Assembly (NCBI RefSeq): GCF_000143415.4
Contig: NW_003314339.1
Location: 318,812 to 382,811 of the forward strand
DNA from: Selaginella moellendorffii
Taxonomy: Eukaryota; Streptophyta; Lycopodiopsida; Selaginellales; Selaginellaceae
Length of the DNA stretch: 64,000 nt
Direction of reading: 5' to 3'
Part shown: positions 12,142 through 22,485 of the stretch, one piece after another
How positions within the stretch are numbered: position 1 is the first letter of the stretch
Layout: each line of letters opens with the position of its first letter
Made by a program: the position numbers and the translations under genes
Notes under the pieces: generated by a model
Database searches by the model: none
What the model was told of the DNA's origin: nothing
What the model saw: the letters and a program-made list of their open reading frames with translations, nothing else

Positions 12142-12586
12142 TCCTCCAGAACAAATGCTCCTATGGGTCGTGAAGATACCTTGATTTTGAGAGCGCCAAC
12201 GTCACTAGCTACGTGTATGAACGAGATTCCTGGTATGTGCTTCTTTTTCTTTCGGAAAATGTGCGCAGAGTCAAAGGTGTATCACGGAAGATCACTCTTT
12301 GAAAGTCAAAAGTCCAACAAAGCTCGTGACAAACAACATTCATGAAACCCAAGATTCTTTTCTAAAATCTCACCACAAGTTCTCCACGATGTATAAAACA
12401 AAGCTTTGAAAATGATATCAAAACCACGCTGCCCGTCAGTGTCCATCCATCCAGTGATTGCATGGAGTTCGCAAAGAGATCTCTGCGTTTGAAGTCAACA
12501 CGCTTGCGTGTGAGTAGACGATGGCTGTCAGGGAATTGATCCATTACTTAAGGGGAGAGGAGTTTAGTTTGGGTGAGACGAATGCG

Positions 12587-15372
12587 ATGAGCGCCACGAT
12601 CTTTCTTCGGGTGTTTTTGGCTCTCGGATCCATTGCTTCGGTATGTTGCATCCGCTCTAGCGATCTCCAGATCCTGCATAGTTTTAGTCAGCAGCTGGTA
12701 GACTCAAATGCGTCGCTTACAAGCTGGAAGTTAGAATCGCCATGCTCGTCCTGGGAAGGCGTGTTGTGTCGCGACGATGGCGTCACAGTGACAGCGGTCT
12801 TGCTATACAACAAGTTCTTGACGGGTCAGATATCTCCTTCGCTGGGCCACCTGAAATTCCTGCAACGCTTGGATCTCTCCCAGAATGGCTTGAGTGGAGA
12901 CATACCTGTGGAGCTCTTGAAACTCACCGAGCTGACGATGCTAAGCCTTTCCAGCAATCAGCTGTCTGGTCAAATTCCCAGGCACATGGAAATGCTCGAG
13001 AACCTGGAATATCTATACTTGTCAAGGAACAACTTGAGCGGGAGCATACCTCGTAGCTTGGGAAGCTGTCGAAGGTTGAAAGAGCTGGATGTTTCTGGAA
13101 ATTACCTCGAAGGAAATGTGCCAGTTGAGCTTGGACAGCTTAGACGACTGGAAAAACTTGGCGTAGCCATGAATAATCTCAGTGGAGGCATCCCGGATTT
13201 TACAAACTGCACGAATCTCACGGACCTGGCGCTGTCGTTTAACAACTTAACAGGCAATGTACATCCAAGCGTGGCAACGCTGCCCCGGCTCCAGAACCTA
13301 TGGTTGAATGACAATCAGCTCAGTGGAGACCTTCCAGTAGAACTTGGAAGACACAGCAACTTACTAATTTTATACCTGTCCAGCAACCGGTTCACAGGCA
13401 CTATTCCCGAGAATCTGTGCGTCAATGGCTTTCTGGAGAGAGTATACTTGCACGACAATAATCTCCAAGGCGAAATCCCACGAAAGCTGGTCACATGTCC
13501 CAGGCTCGAACGGTTGTTGCTGCAAAACAACATGCTCACGGGTCAAATCCCGGAAGAAGTCGGCCAGAATCAAGTGTTGAATTACCTGGATCTCTCCAAC
13601 AACCGGCTCAATGGTTCTCTTCCAGCTTCGCTGAATGACTGCAAAAATCTGACGACGCTTTTCCTCGCATGCAATCGCATTTCTGGAGACCTTATCAGCG
13701 GGTTTGAGCAGCTCCGCCAGCTTAACTTGTCGCACAACAGGCTCACTGGACTCATTCCTCGACACTTTGGTGGATCGGATGTCTTCACGCTGGATCTTAG
13801 TCACAACTCCCTTCACGGAGACATTCCTCCAGACATGCAAATACTGCAAAGACTGGAGAAACTCTTCCTCGATGGAAACCAGCTGGAAGGAACCATCCCG
13901 CGATTTATAGGAACTTTCAGCAAGCTTCTCGCTCTGGTCCTGAACAACAACAAGTTCACAGGCAGTATTCCCGGTGATCTTGGAGGCTTACATTCACTCA
14001 GACGGATCGACCTGAGTAGCAACAGACTGTCGGGTACAATACCGGCTCGGCTCGAGAACTTGAGAATGCTGGAAGACTTGGATCTGTCTGCAAACAATCT
14101 GGAAGGCAACATTCCCTCCCAGCTTGAACGGCTAACAAGTTTGGAGCACCTCAACGTGTCATATAATAACCACTTACTAGCACCAATCCCGTCGGCCTCG
14201 AGCAAATTCAACAGTTCTTCCTTCCTGGGCCTCATAAATCGTAACACCACCGAGCTCGCCTGCGCAATAAACTGTAAACATAAGAACCAGCTTTCTACAA
14301 CCGGTAAAACAGCCATAGCATGCGGGGTAGTATTTATATGCGTTGCTCTAGCAAGCATCGTTGCATGCTGGATCTGGAGACGTAGAAAAAAAAGGCGAGG
14401 AACCGACGACAGAGGCAGGACTCTCTTGCTGGAAAAGATCATGCAAGTGACAAACGGATTGAATCAAGAGTTCATCATAGGACAGGGTGGCTACGGAACT
14501 GTTTACCGAGCAGAAATGGAGTCGGGAAAAGTTCTTGCTATCAAGAAGCTCACTATCGCAGCCGAGGACAGCTTGATGCATGAGTGGGAAACCGCTGGTA
14601 AAGTCAGGCACCGAAACATCCTCAAAGTTTTAGGCCACTACAGACACGGAGGATCAGCACTTCTCGTTTCCAACTTCATGACAAACGGAAGCCTGGGGAG
14701 CCTGCTACACGGCCGCTGCTCAAACGAGAAGATCCCGTGGCAACTTCGTTACGAGATTGCACTCGGCATTGCTCACGGCCTCTCATACTTGCACCACGAC
14801 TGCGTGCCAAAGATAATTCACAGGGACATAAAAGCCAACAACATTCTCTTGGACAAAGACATGGTTCCAAAGATTGCGGACTTTGGCTTGGCCAAGCTCA
14901 TCGAGAAAGAAGCGGAGACAAAGTCCATGTCCTACATCGCAGGCTCGTATGGATACATTGCTCCAGGTAGAAAACAAAGAGAAACGAAGAAAGAAGCTCT
15001 CAACTCACATTTCTCTCTCTCTCTCTGTCTGCAGAGTATGCTTTCACGCTCAAAGTGAACGAGAAAAGCGACATATACAGCTTTGGAGTGATACTTCTCG
15101 AGCTGCTGCTACGAAAGACACCGCTCGATCCACTCTTCTCAGAGACCGATGGAAACATGACGGTGTGGGTAAGAAACGAGACGAGAGGATCATCCACAGG
15201 CTTGGAAAGCGTGGCAGATCCAGAGATGTGGAGGGAAGCCTCCCGGATCGAGAAAAAGGAGATGGAGAGGGTTTTCCGGATTGCGCTGCTGTGCACAGAG
15301 GGCAATCCAGCGGACAGACCCACAATGCAGCAAATTGTGGAAATGCTGAGGACGACGCCAATCCATACCTGA
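12587..15372 (+). CDS. LRR receptor-like protein kinase
   Basis: Two exons (12587-14966 and 15035-15372) encode 905 residues. The protein is a plasma-membrane receptor kinase. It has a signal peptide (about 1-21, hence this start rather than the in-frame ATG at 12521), a Cys-pair cap (CSSWEGVLC), about 20 plant-type leucine-rich repeats of 24 residues, a transmembrane helix near 573-598 followed by WRRRKKRR, and a kinase domain from about 625. The kinase has the Gly loop GQGGYGTVY (about 632), AIKK, the catalytic HRD (Asp747), DFG (Asp765) and an APE that is split by the only intron. It is therefore an RD-type and probably active kinase. The intron is 68 nt with a CT tract. The ligand is unknown; the overall layout resembles LRR-RLK subfamilies that sense peptides or hormones. 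Confidence 0.93.
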
Positions 15373-15396
15373 GAAGCGCTCCTCCTCCGAGCTTAG

Positions 15397-15418
15397 AACC
15401 CTAACAAAAAGAACCCTA
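15397..15418 (+). promoter_or_regulatory. Telo-box pair upstream of PPR gene
   Basis: AACCCTAA at 15397-15404 and AACCCTA at 15412-15418 lie 37-58 bp before the PPR start codon. Telo-boxes (AAACCCTA) are known promoter motifs of plant translation, ribosomal and cell-cycle genes. Confidence 0.5.
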
Positions 15419-15454
15419 TGGAATTGGCGGGAAATTCAAAAACCTTGTAGTTGA

Positions 15455-17035
15455 ATGGAGGACGACTGGGTTACTCTTGTGAGAGCTTGCAAGACTCTCG
15501 CTAGGGCGAAAGCTCTCCACGCGAGGATCGCCGGCGCCACGCACTCCCCGCTTGATTCGTCGGTTTTCCTCTCGAATCTCGTCGTCCAGATGTATGGGCG
15601 ATGCGGGAGCGCGGCAGCTGCCCGCCAGGTTTTCGATCGGATCGCTTCCAAGAACAGCTTCTCGTGGATGCTGCTGCTGTCCGCGTATGCCCAGAATGGG
15701 GATGTGGAAGAGGCCAGGCGCGTGTTCGATGCGATGCCGGAGAGAGATCTCGTCTCCTGGACCGCGATGCTGTCGGCCTACACCCACAGCTGGAATCTGG
15801 GCGGGGCGATCGACGTCTTCCAGAGAATGCCGCGGTGGGATCTCGTCGCATGGAATGCGATGCTCTCGGCTCTTGCCAGGGGCGGAGATCTTCGCCAGGC
15901 GCAGGCGCTGTTCGATCAGATGGCCGAGAAGAACATGGTGTCGTGGAATTCGCTGCTGGATGCCTACACCCAGCACGATCAACTAGAGGAGGCCGAGAGG
16001 ATCTTCAATTCCATGCCGGAGCTGGATCTCATCTCGCTCACCAGCATGCTCTCGGCATACACGCAAAGAGGGCGAATCGAGGACGCCAAGAACACCTTCG
16101 ATCGCATGCCGGAGAGAGATCTCGTGTCGTGGACCGCGATGATCAGCGCGTTTTCTCATACCGGATCTCTGCGCGAGGCCAGCGCCACCTTTCAGTCCAT
16201 GCCCGAGTGGGATGTTGTGTCCTGGAACTCGATGCTCTCGGCATATGCCCAGGCGGGGCATCTGGAGGAATCAAAATCTCTGTTTGATTCCATGAAGGAG
16301 CGTAACTCTGTCTCTTGGAACGCAATTCTTTGCGCTTACGCATCCATCTCAGAGAATCCGGTTGATGCCAGAAACACTCTTGAGAATATGCCAGAGCACA
16401 ATCTCATCTCGTGGCATGCCATGCTTGCTGCATATGCTAGAAACGGGCATTTGGCTGAGGCTCGGGGGATTTTTGATTCGATGAGGGAGAGAAACACCGT
16501 CTCTTGGACAAGTATGTTGGCCTTTTACGCTCAAAAGGGGCATCTTACCGATGCCCGAGGAATGTTTTTGTTGATTCCAGAAAGATGGCTTGCTTCCTGG
16601 AATGCGATGCTTGCTGGGCATGCCCAAAGCGGGCATTTTGACGTAGCAATGGAGCTTTTCGGGGAGCTCCTCGTCGAGGGCATTGATCCCGACGAGACTT
16701 CACTCCTCTGTGTTCTATTGGGTCCAGCGCGAGTGGGCGATCTTCGTGCTGGGTGGAGCTGCTTTGTGTCAATGACGAGAGATTTTGGGCTCTCTCCCTC
16801 GAAGCTCCACTACTGCTGCATGGTTGATCTCCTGGGCCGAGCTGGGCATTTGGAAAACGCGAGAGAGCTCATCAAAACAATGCCGTATGAGCCGGATTCT
16901 GTCGATTGGAAGTGCTTGCTTGGAAATTCGACAACGAGCGCTCACAAGGATAGCAGCGTTGCAATGGCTGCCTGTGAATCAAACAGGGAACTCTCTGCCC
17001 CTTATGTATTGCTCTCCAATTTATACAAATGCTAG
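15455..17035 (+). CDS. Pentatricopeptide repeat protein made mainly of S-type repeats
   Basis: This intronless 526-residue frame starts 82 bp after the receptor kinase stop. PPR proteins bind organelle RNA, one nucleotide per repeat, and act in editing, splicing or stability. Here nearly all repeats are 31-residue S-type units of the form FDxMPERDLVSWTAMLSAY...GxLxEA. They run from about residue 40 to 385 and are followed by a longer unit and a partial E-like region (LDLLGRAG-type helix, then YVLLSNLY). There is no E+ or DYW domain, so if it acts in editing it would need a deaminase partner (inference). Short, S-rich PPRs of this kind are typical of lycophytes with heavy organelle editing. 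The first 20 residues resemble LLRACK-type start repeats; no clear transit peptide is visible. Confidence 0.9.
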   Translation: MEDDWVTLVRACKTLARAKALHARIAGATHSPLDSSVFLSNLVVQMYGRCGSAAAARQVFDRIASKNSFSWMLLLSAYAQNGDVEEARRVFDAMPERDLVSWTAMLSAYTHSWNLGGAIDVFQRMPRWDLVAWNAMLSALARGGDLRQAQALFDQMAEKNMVSWNSLLDAYTQHDQLEEAERIFNSMPELDLISLTSMLSAYTQRGRIEDAKNTFDRMPERDLVSWTAMISAFSHTGSLREASATFQSMPEWDVVSWNSMLSAYAQAGHLEESKSLFDSMKERNSVSWNAILCAYASISENPVDARNTLENMPEHNLISWHAMLAAYARNGHLAEARGIFDSMRERNTVSWTSMLAFYAQKGHLTDARGMFLLIPERWLASWNAMLAGHAQSGHFDVAMELFGELLVEGIDPDETSLLCVLLGPARVGDLRAGWSCFVSMTRDFGLSPSKLHYCCMVDLLGRAGHLENARELIKTMPYEPDSVDWKCLLGNSTTSAHKDSSVAMAACESNRELSAPYVLLSNLYKC

Positions 17036-17055
17036 GGTCTAGGGTCTAGGGTTTA
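17033..17055 (-). promoter_or_regulatory. Telomere-like repeats / telo-box upstream of PARN gene
   Basis: TAGGGTC occurs twice and is followed by TAGGGTTTA (17047-17055), the reverse complement of a telo-box, 75 bp before the PARN start codon. The run overlaps the stop codon of the upstream PPR gene. Confidence 0.5.
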
Positions 17056-17129
17056 AAAGGTTTTAAAATTTTAAACCATTAGAATCTTTGGAATGGGATC
17101 TATTTCTAGGGCAGCCGTGAGATCCATCC

Positions 17130-19221
17130 ATGGCGTTCGTGACGCGGAGCAATTGGGAGGAGGCGCTGGTCGAGGCGAGGGCTCACATCCGCCAGGCGGC
17201 ATTTGTGGCTGTGGATCTGGAGCTGAGCGGCGTCCAGACGACGCCATGGCGCGGCGCCACAGAGGTGGACAATCTCCACACTCGCTACCTCAATCTTCGC
17301 GACTCGGCCGAGAAGTTTGCGATGATCCAGTTTGGCCTCTGCCCGGTCGTGTGGGATGCTGCCAGTGTGAAATTCATCGCGTATCCGTGAGTTTTAGTGT
17401 GATCTTTGAGGTGAATTTCTACTTTTTCTTCCAATGCAGCTATAACTTTTGTTTGTTCCCGCGTCACGAGCTCCAAATCGAGATGCCCGCAAGAGATTTC
17501 TTGTGCCAGGCCACTTCACTCGAGTTTCTCGCGAAGCACCAGTTTGATTTCAATGCCTGCATTTACGACGGTGAGCTTTTTCTTTTTCTCTTCTTCCATA
17601 GCTGATAACTCTGCGATCCAGGCATTTCTTATCTATCTCACGAGCAGGAGAAACTCGCTAGACATAAACTGAAGTTGACGGATGCGGATGGAGCACCACG
17701 CGAGCTTGAGAGCTTCTCGGTACTGGAGATTCCACTCAATAGAACAGCGGACGTTATCTTTAGCGAGAGCGTGCGAGTCCAAGCCGGGGAATGGCGTGAC
17801 AAAGTGCTGCAAAGAGAAAAGGATGCTCAAGAACCCGAGGAGCGGCTGTGCCTCGTTGTGGAAGTTGCTGGTAACCATGAAGCCAACCTCGTTCACCAGG
17901 TAAGTTTCGTGCTTGTTTTCTCGTTTCCTACATTCAGCATCCATTTCTTCGTCAGGTTTTGCGAAAGAGCTTCCAAGATCTCGTTCCTTTTACGGAGGAT
18001 GGTGCGAAGAAAGTGAAAATTCTGTTTTCCCGATCTGTGAAAGAGAGGGCGCTCTTAGTGGTGAGTGAACTGCAGATTCTTTTTCTTTTTCACTCGGGTC
18101 GTGTTTTGAGCGTTCTCTTCCTTGCAGGGTCAATGGGAAAAGGATAGAAGGTCGAGATTGGAAAACCAGATCATGGATGCAGTAGGATTTCGTCAACTTA
18201 TTGATACTCTAGTGGAGTCGAAGAAGCCAGTGGTCGGACACAATTGCTTTCTTGGTAACCAACCTTTCAATCATTTCTTGGCCAAAACTTACAACACTGT
18301 TCTCCAGATATTGCTCATATCTACAGCAAATTCTTCGCAACTCTTCCTTTGAGCTGCTCCGAATTCTGCTCCTCCATCCACCAGCATTTCCCTTGCATCT
18401 TCGACACCAAGTACTTGCTGAAAGCGGACTCGGCGGCTCAAGAAATGCTTGGGAAAGGCGGCACAACCTTGGGCCCGGTGTTCTCGAACGTGGGAAAGCT
18501 GCCAAACAAAGTCCCGATCGAGTTTGGAAGCTCCAACCTTTGCAGGTACGATGGGACAGAGATGAAGCACGAGGCCGGCTATGATGCTTACATGACGGCG
18601 GCAGTCTTTGCCAACATCTGCCAGTTTGTGAAGATGGATCCCGCGAACTTGCCTTCACTCTGCGAGCAAGCAAAAGAAGGCGAGGAAGAAAGATCAGGCC
18701 TTGGGAGCCACGCAAATCACTTGTACCTTGGTTGGCGAGGGCACTTTGTCCTCGATCTTTCGACTGGCCAGGAAGCAACTGGTCCCAGGTCACTCAAGTC
18801 TTCTCGATCCATCGAGCGTGAGAAGGCCAAGAGCGTGGCACTGATGTGGGGCTCCGGTTCCACTCGAAGCTCGGAAGTTGACAGTCGAAGCTTGGAAGCT
18901 GACGTGAAAGCCTGCTTTACCGCTAAATCACCACCGCATGTAGAAGTCGTGCGCATCGATGAGAGCTCCGCGTTTGTGGTTTTCCGGAGGAAGGAGTCCC
19001 TGGAATCCCTGGTGCAAGCCTTCGAATGCTCCGGTCACCACGACAAGGTTGGCGTGTGCGATGTTAGCGGCCTGGTTGCACGCGGCTGGAAGATTGCCCG
19101 ATATGAGTTCTTTGAGAAGCTTTGCGAGTCGCCACTGTCAACGGCAAAGCTCACGGACGCAGTCACTTTGATGCATCTTCAAGCTGAAAGTAGTAGCTCG
19201 AGGAAGAGACCGCGATTATGA
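17130..19221 (+). CDS. Poly(A)-specific ribonuclease, PARN family
   Basis: Six exons (17130-17386, 17440-17570, 17622-17899, 17956-18060, 18128-18254, 18308-19221) give 603 residues. PARN enzymes shorten poly(A) tails and trim RNA 3' ends, using a DEDDh exonuclease site with two metal ions. All expected residues are visible: Asp29 and Glu31 in VDLELSG, Asp300 after GHNCFL, and His387 with Asp392 in HEAGYDAY. The insertion between the first and second catalytic motifs matches the R3H-like region of PARN, and the last 150 residues fit the PARN RNA-recognition-like domain. The Asp300 codon is split by an intron. The C-terminus RKRPRL looks like a nuclear signal. In Arabidopsis a PARN homologue (AHG2) acts on mitochondrial mRNA; whether this one is nuclear, cytosolic or mitochondrial cannot be told. 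The gene is convergent with its right neighbour, with 31 bp between stops. Confidence 0.93.
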
Positions 19222-19252
19222 AAGCCAGGATCGTTTTTTTTTTCCTCTCTTG

Positions 19253-20058
19253 CTACGCTCCGCTACCTCCAACCGGAACTACGAGACGATCGGCTAGCAT
19301 GAATGACAAATCGCCCATTTGTGACAAGAGATCGTTCACTGGATCCTCGGCTGCTGGCCCATTGCTAGCACTGGTTCCAGAAAGTTTTGCTTATCAGTAA
19401 GAGCACTAGAACAAAACACGATATCGATACCTTTTGGAGCTTGCAAACGAGCCCAAAGATTCGTGTTCTCCATCCAAAACTGGCTCGCGGAGAATCTCAG
19501 CACTTTGTCCAGGCGTAGAAAAAGAGGAAGGGTGTTCGACCTGTCGCCAAAAGCCACGACCACCTCAGTTCGATCTTAGAAAGGATTCCAAATGCTCACA
19601 CACGACGATTGAAAGATCTCTCGTTGTCGACGCGAGCAAAAAAAAGTGATCTCACACGAGCTACGTACGTGTAGCTTCTTCTCTTTTCCTTCCAACTAGT
19701 AGATGCAAGAATGCTGGCACTGGAATTAACATACCGAGGGATCCGAGCTCAAAGATTGCAAGAATCGCGCGAAAGCAACCGATTTCTCGAATTCGAATGG
19801 CTGCCGCTTGTGCTCCTGCTGCTGGCGGCCCGGGATCTGAGATCCACACACGAAGCAGATGCGCGCACGAGGAAAGATTCGCGCGGAGCACTTGGAGCAG
19901 CCGGCGCTCGATCCAGATCCCTGCGACACCAGATCCTGGAGCGTCTGGAGGCGATCTGGCGATGAATCTTGCCCCACTGCCACGCCCTGGATTGCCTGCT
20001 CGAGGCGCTGCTTGAGAGCCTCCTTGTCCATTCCCTCTCCCCTGTGCCCTAAAGTCAT
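19253..20058 (-). CDS. Small Cys-pair (zinc-ribbon-like) protein of unknown function
   Basis: On the minus strand, exons 20058-19735, 19563-19431 and 19389-19253 join in phase to 197 residues (188 if the Met at 20031 is used). The N-terminal half has an amphipathic helix (KEALKQRLEQAIQG), then CSKCSARIFPRARICFVCG, a CxxC..CxxC pair that could bind one zinc. The C-terminus reads DPVNDLLSQMGDLSFML. This layout reminds me of a plant-specific family annotated as a domain of unknown function in Arabidopsis, but I cannot name it with certainty. The second intron is only 41 nt. The TAG just upstream makes 20058 the first possible start codon. The gene ends 31 bp from the PARN stop and starts 7 bp from the NRAMP start. 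Confidence 0.65.
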
Positions 20059-20065
20059 AGCCTAG

Positions 20066-22422
20066 ATGAATAGCTTAGAGACGGAGAAGAGCGATGGCGC
20101 CGCGCGAGGAATCGGCAAATACCAGAAGATTTCGCCGCTGAGCGACGGCAGCAAGGACGATTTGGCTGTGAATCAGGTGTCCGTGCCACAGGTGAGCGAC
20201 CTCTCTCGATGCTTCTCTTCTAGCTGCTGATTCGTGTCCAAAGGCGCGAGGATGGAAGAAGCTCATGGCTTATGTCGGCCCTGGCTTCCTCGTCGCGATT
20301 GCATACATGGATCCCGGGAATTGTAAGTCTTATCGAGAGTTCTTTGAATCGAGAGCGTGAGCTACAGGCTCTTTGATTGATCTTTCTTTGTGATAAGAAT
20401 TTCATTTCTAAAGTTCTCTTTGTTTGTCTTTGTTTGTTCTAGTCGAGAGCGATCTCCAAGCTGGAGCACAGTTCAAGTATGAGGTGAGATTCAGAAACTT
20501 CTCCTGCTCTTCCAGTAAAAATTCTCACAATGTTTGTTCTCGCAGCTGCTGTGGGTTCTTCTTCTTGCGACCGTCTCCGGTGCATTGATACAGTCTCTTG
20601 CTGCCAATCTGGGAGTTGTAACTGGTTAGCTTGGTATTTAATTTTCTCTTGAGGCGAGGAGTCCTTGCAAGGACTAACACACAGTTTTTGGATGTGCAGA
20701 GAAGCATCTGGCACAGCATTGTCGCTTGGAGTATCCACCCAAGGTGAATCTAGTGCTGTGGTTTTTAGCTGAGATTGCTATTGTCGCCAGTGATATTCCC
20801 GAAGGTGTTAAAACTTTTATCTTGTAGCTGCTTGATCTTAACTTTTTTCTCTTTGATGCTAGTGATTGGGACGGCGTATGCTCTCAACATGCTCTTTGGC
20901 CTTCAATTATGGATTGGAGTCGTACTTACCGGATTGAGCACGCTTCTTTTTCTCGCTTTGCAGCAATACGGGGTACGCTTCTCGTTTTTTCTTCAGGCTA
21001 TTGTACTTGGATAAAACTCAGCTCTGCTGTTCTCTCCGCAGATTCGCAAGCTCGAGATCTTCATATCGATTTTGGTGTTTACGATAGCTAGCTGTTTCTT
21101 CGTGGAGATGTTCAATGCGCGTCCCTCTCCTGTGGAGTTGATGAAGGGACTGTTTATTCCTAGATTAAGTGGAAATGGAGCAGCAGGGATAGCCATCTCT
21201 CTCTTTGGTGCCATGGTTATGCCGTAAGTGCTGCTTTGTTTAAGTTGTGGATAGTTCTGACTCTTTCTGTCGGCAGGCATAACTTGTTTTTGCATTCAGC
21301 TCTCGTGCTCACAAGATCGACTCCTCCGACAATGGAAGGAATCCGGGTAAAGTTCTATATGTCTTTATATTCAGTGTGAATTCATGTGGTGTCTCGGTGG
21401 TGGTATCAGGATGGGTGCAGGTACAATTTAATCGAATGCTGTTTCGCATTGCTCGTGTCTTTTGCCATCAATCTGGCAGTTGTAGCTGTCAGTGGAGCGG
21501 TTTGTAGCGACTCTCAACTCTCGGTAGCTGATGCGGATCGATGCAGTAACTTAGACTTGAATCGTGCTTCTTTCCTTTTAAAGGTGAGACAACCATACGT
21601 ATACACTTGCTGTGTTCTTACAAACTTTTTGCCTGATCTTAGCATGTCCTTGGGAGCTGGAGCGGGGTTTTGTTCGGAATCGCTTTGCTTGCGTCAGGCC
21701 AAAGCTCGACAATTACCGGGACATTTGCCGGGCAATATGTCATGCAGGTTGGTTTCTTGCTGCCTAGTGTGATTCCCTCGAACAATTCTGCTCTTTCAGG
21801 GATTTCTGGAGCTCCGGTTTGAGCAGTGGATAAGGAACTTGTTGACGAGATGCGTTGCAATTGTTCCAAGTCTAGTTGTGGCTCTACTCGGCGGATCATC
21901 TGGTGCCGGACAGCTTATCATAATATCCTCGGTAACCATCATCGAAAGTTTGCATAACTTTTCGTGGCTTGACAAAGCTTTGGTTGCTGCAGATGATTCT
22001 TTCTTTCGAGCTACCGTTTGCACTCATACCACTGCTCAAGTTCACGAGCAATCCGGGAAAGATGGGTCCGCATGTCAACCACAGAAAGGTACTTGTATGA
22101 TTTTCTAGTCTCGAGTTTGTGTGGAAGCTTGACAATGCCGCTACAGGTGACAATATTGACTTGGGTGATCGGATCGAGCATCATTCTGGTGAATTTGTTC
22201 TACCTGGCCAGCAATTTTATCAAGTGGCTGCAAAGATCTAGACTGCGGAGACTACACATTGCTCTTCTGGGGATTGCTGGTTTCCTGGCATTGCTCGCCT
22301 ATGCGCTGCTAGCCGCGTATCTGGCCTTACGCAAGGATAACGAAGGAACTTACAGGCTCTCGAGCAGCGTGGAGGAGGAACAAGATGGTTTTGTCGACAA
22401 AGAGAGCGTCGTTGCTAATTAA
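20066..22422 (+). CDS. NRAMP-family divalent metal transporter
   Basis: Thirteen exons give 524 residues: 20066-20191, 20244-20322, 20443-20483, 20546-20624, 20700-20804, 20863-20972, 21042-21223, 21277-21346, 21410-21583, 21643-21747, 21800-21931, 21993-22088 and 22147-22422. NRAMP proteins move Mn2+, Fe2+ and related metals with protons across the plasma membrane or tonoplast. The metal site is intact: Asp65-Pro-Gly-Asn68 in helix 1 (MDPGNFESD) and Met240-Pro-His242 in helix 6 (AMVMPHN). The family signature [17 protein letters not shown] is present, and about 12 hydrophobic helices can be counted. The N-terminus is hydrophilic. An in-frame TAG at 20063-20065 fixes the start at 20066. Which metals it carries and on which membrane cannot be decided from sequence. 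Confidence 0.94.
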
Positions 22423-22461
22423 CCCTCTTTAGTATTAATCAATCCAACATGGTAGACGGAG

Positions 22462-22470
22462 AACCCTAAT
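22462..22470 (+). promoter_or_regulatory. Telo-box upstream of RED/SMU2 gene
   Basis: AACCCTAAT lies 16 bp before the RED start codon in the 63-bp spacer after the NRAMP stop codon, a likely core promoter or leader position. Confidence 0.5.
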
Positions 22471-22485
22471 TCTTTTGTTTTCGCC

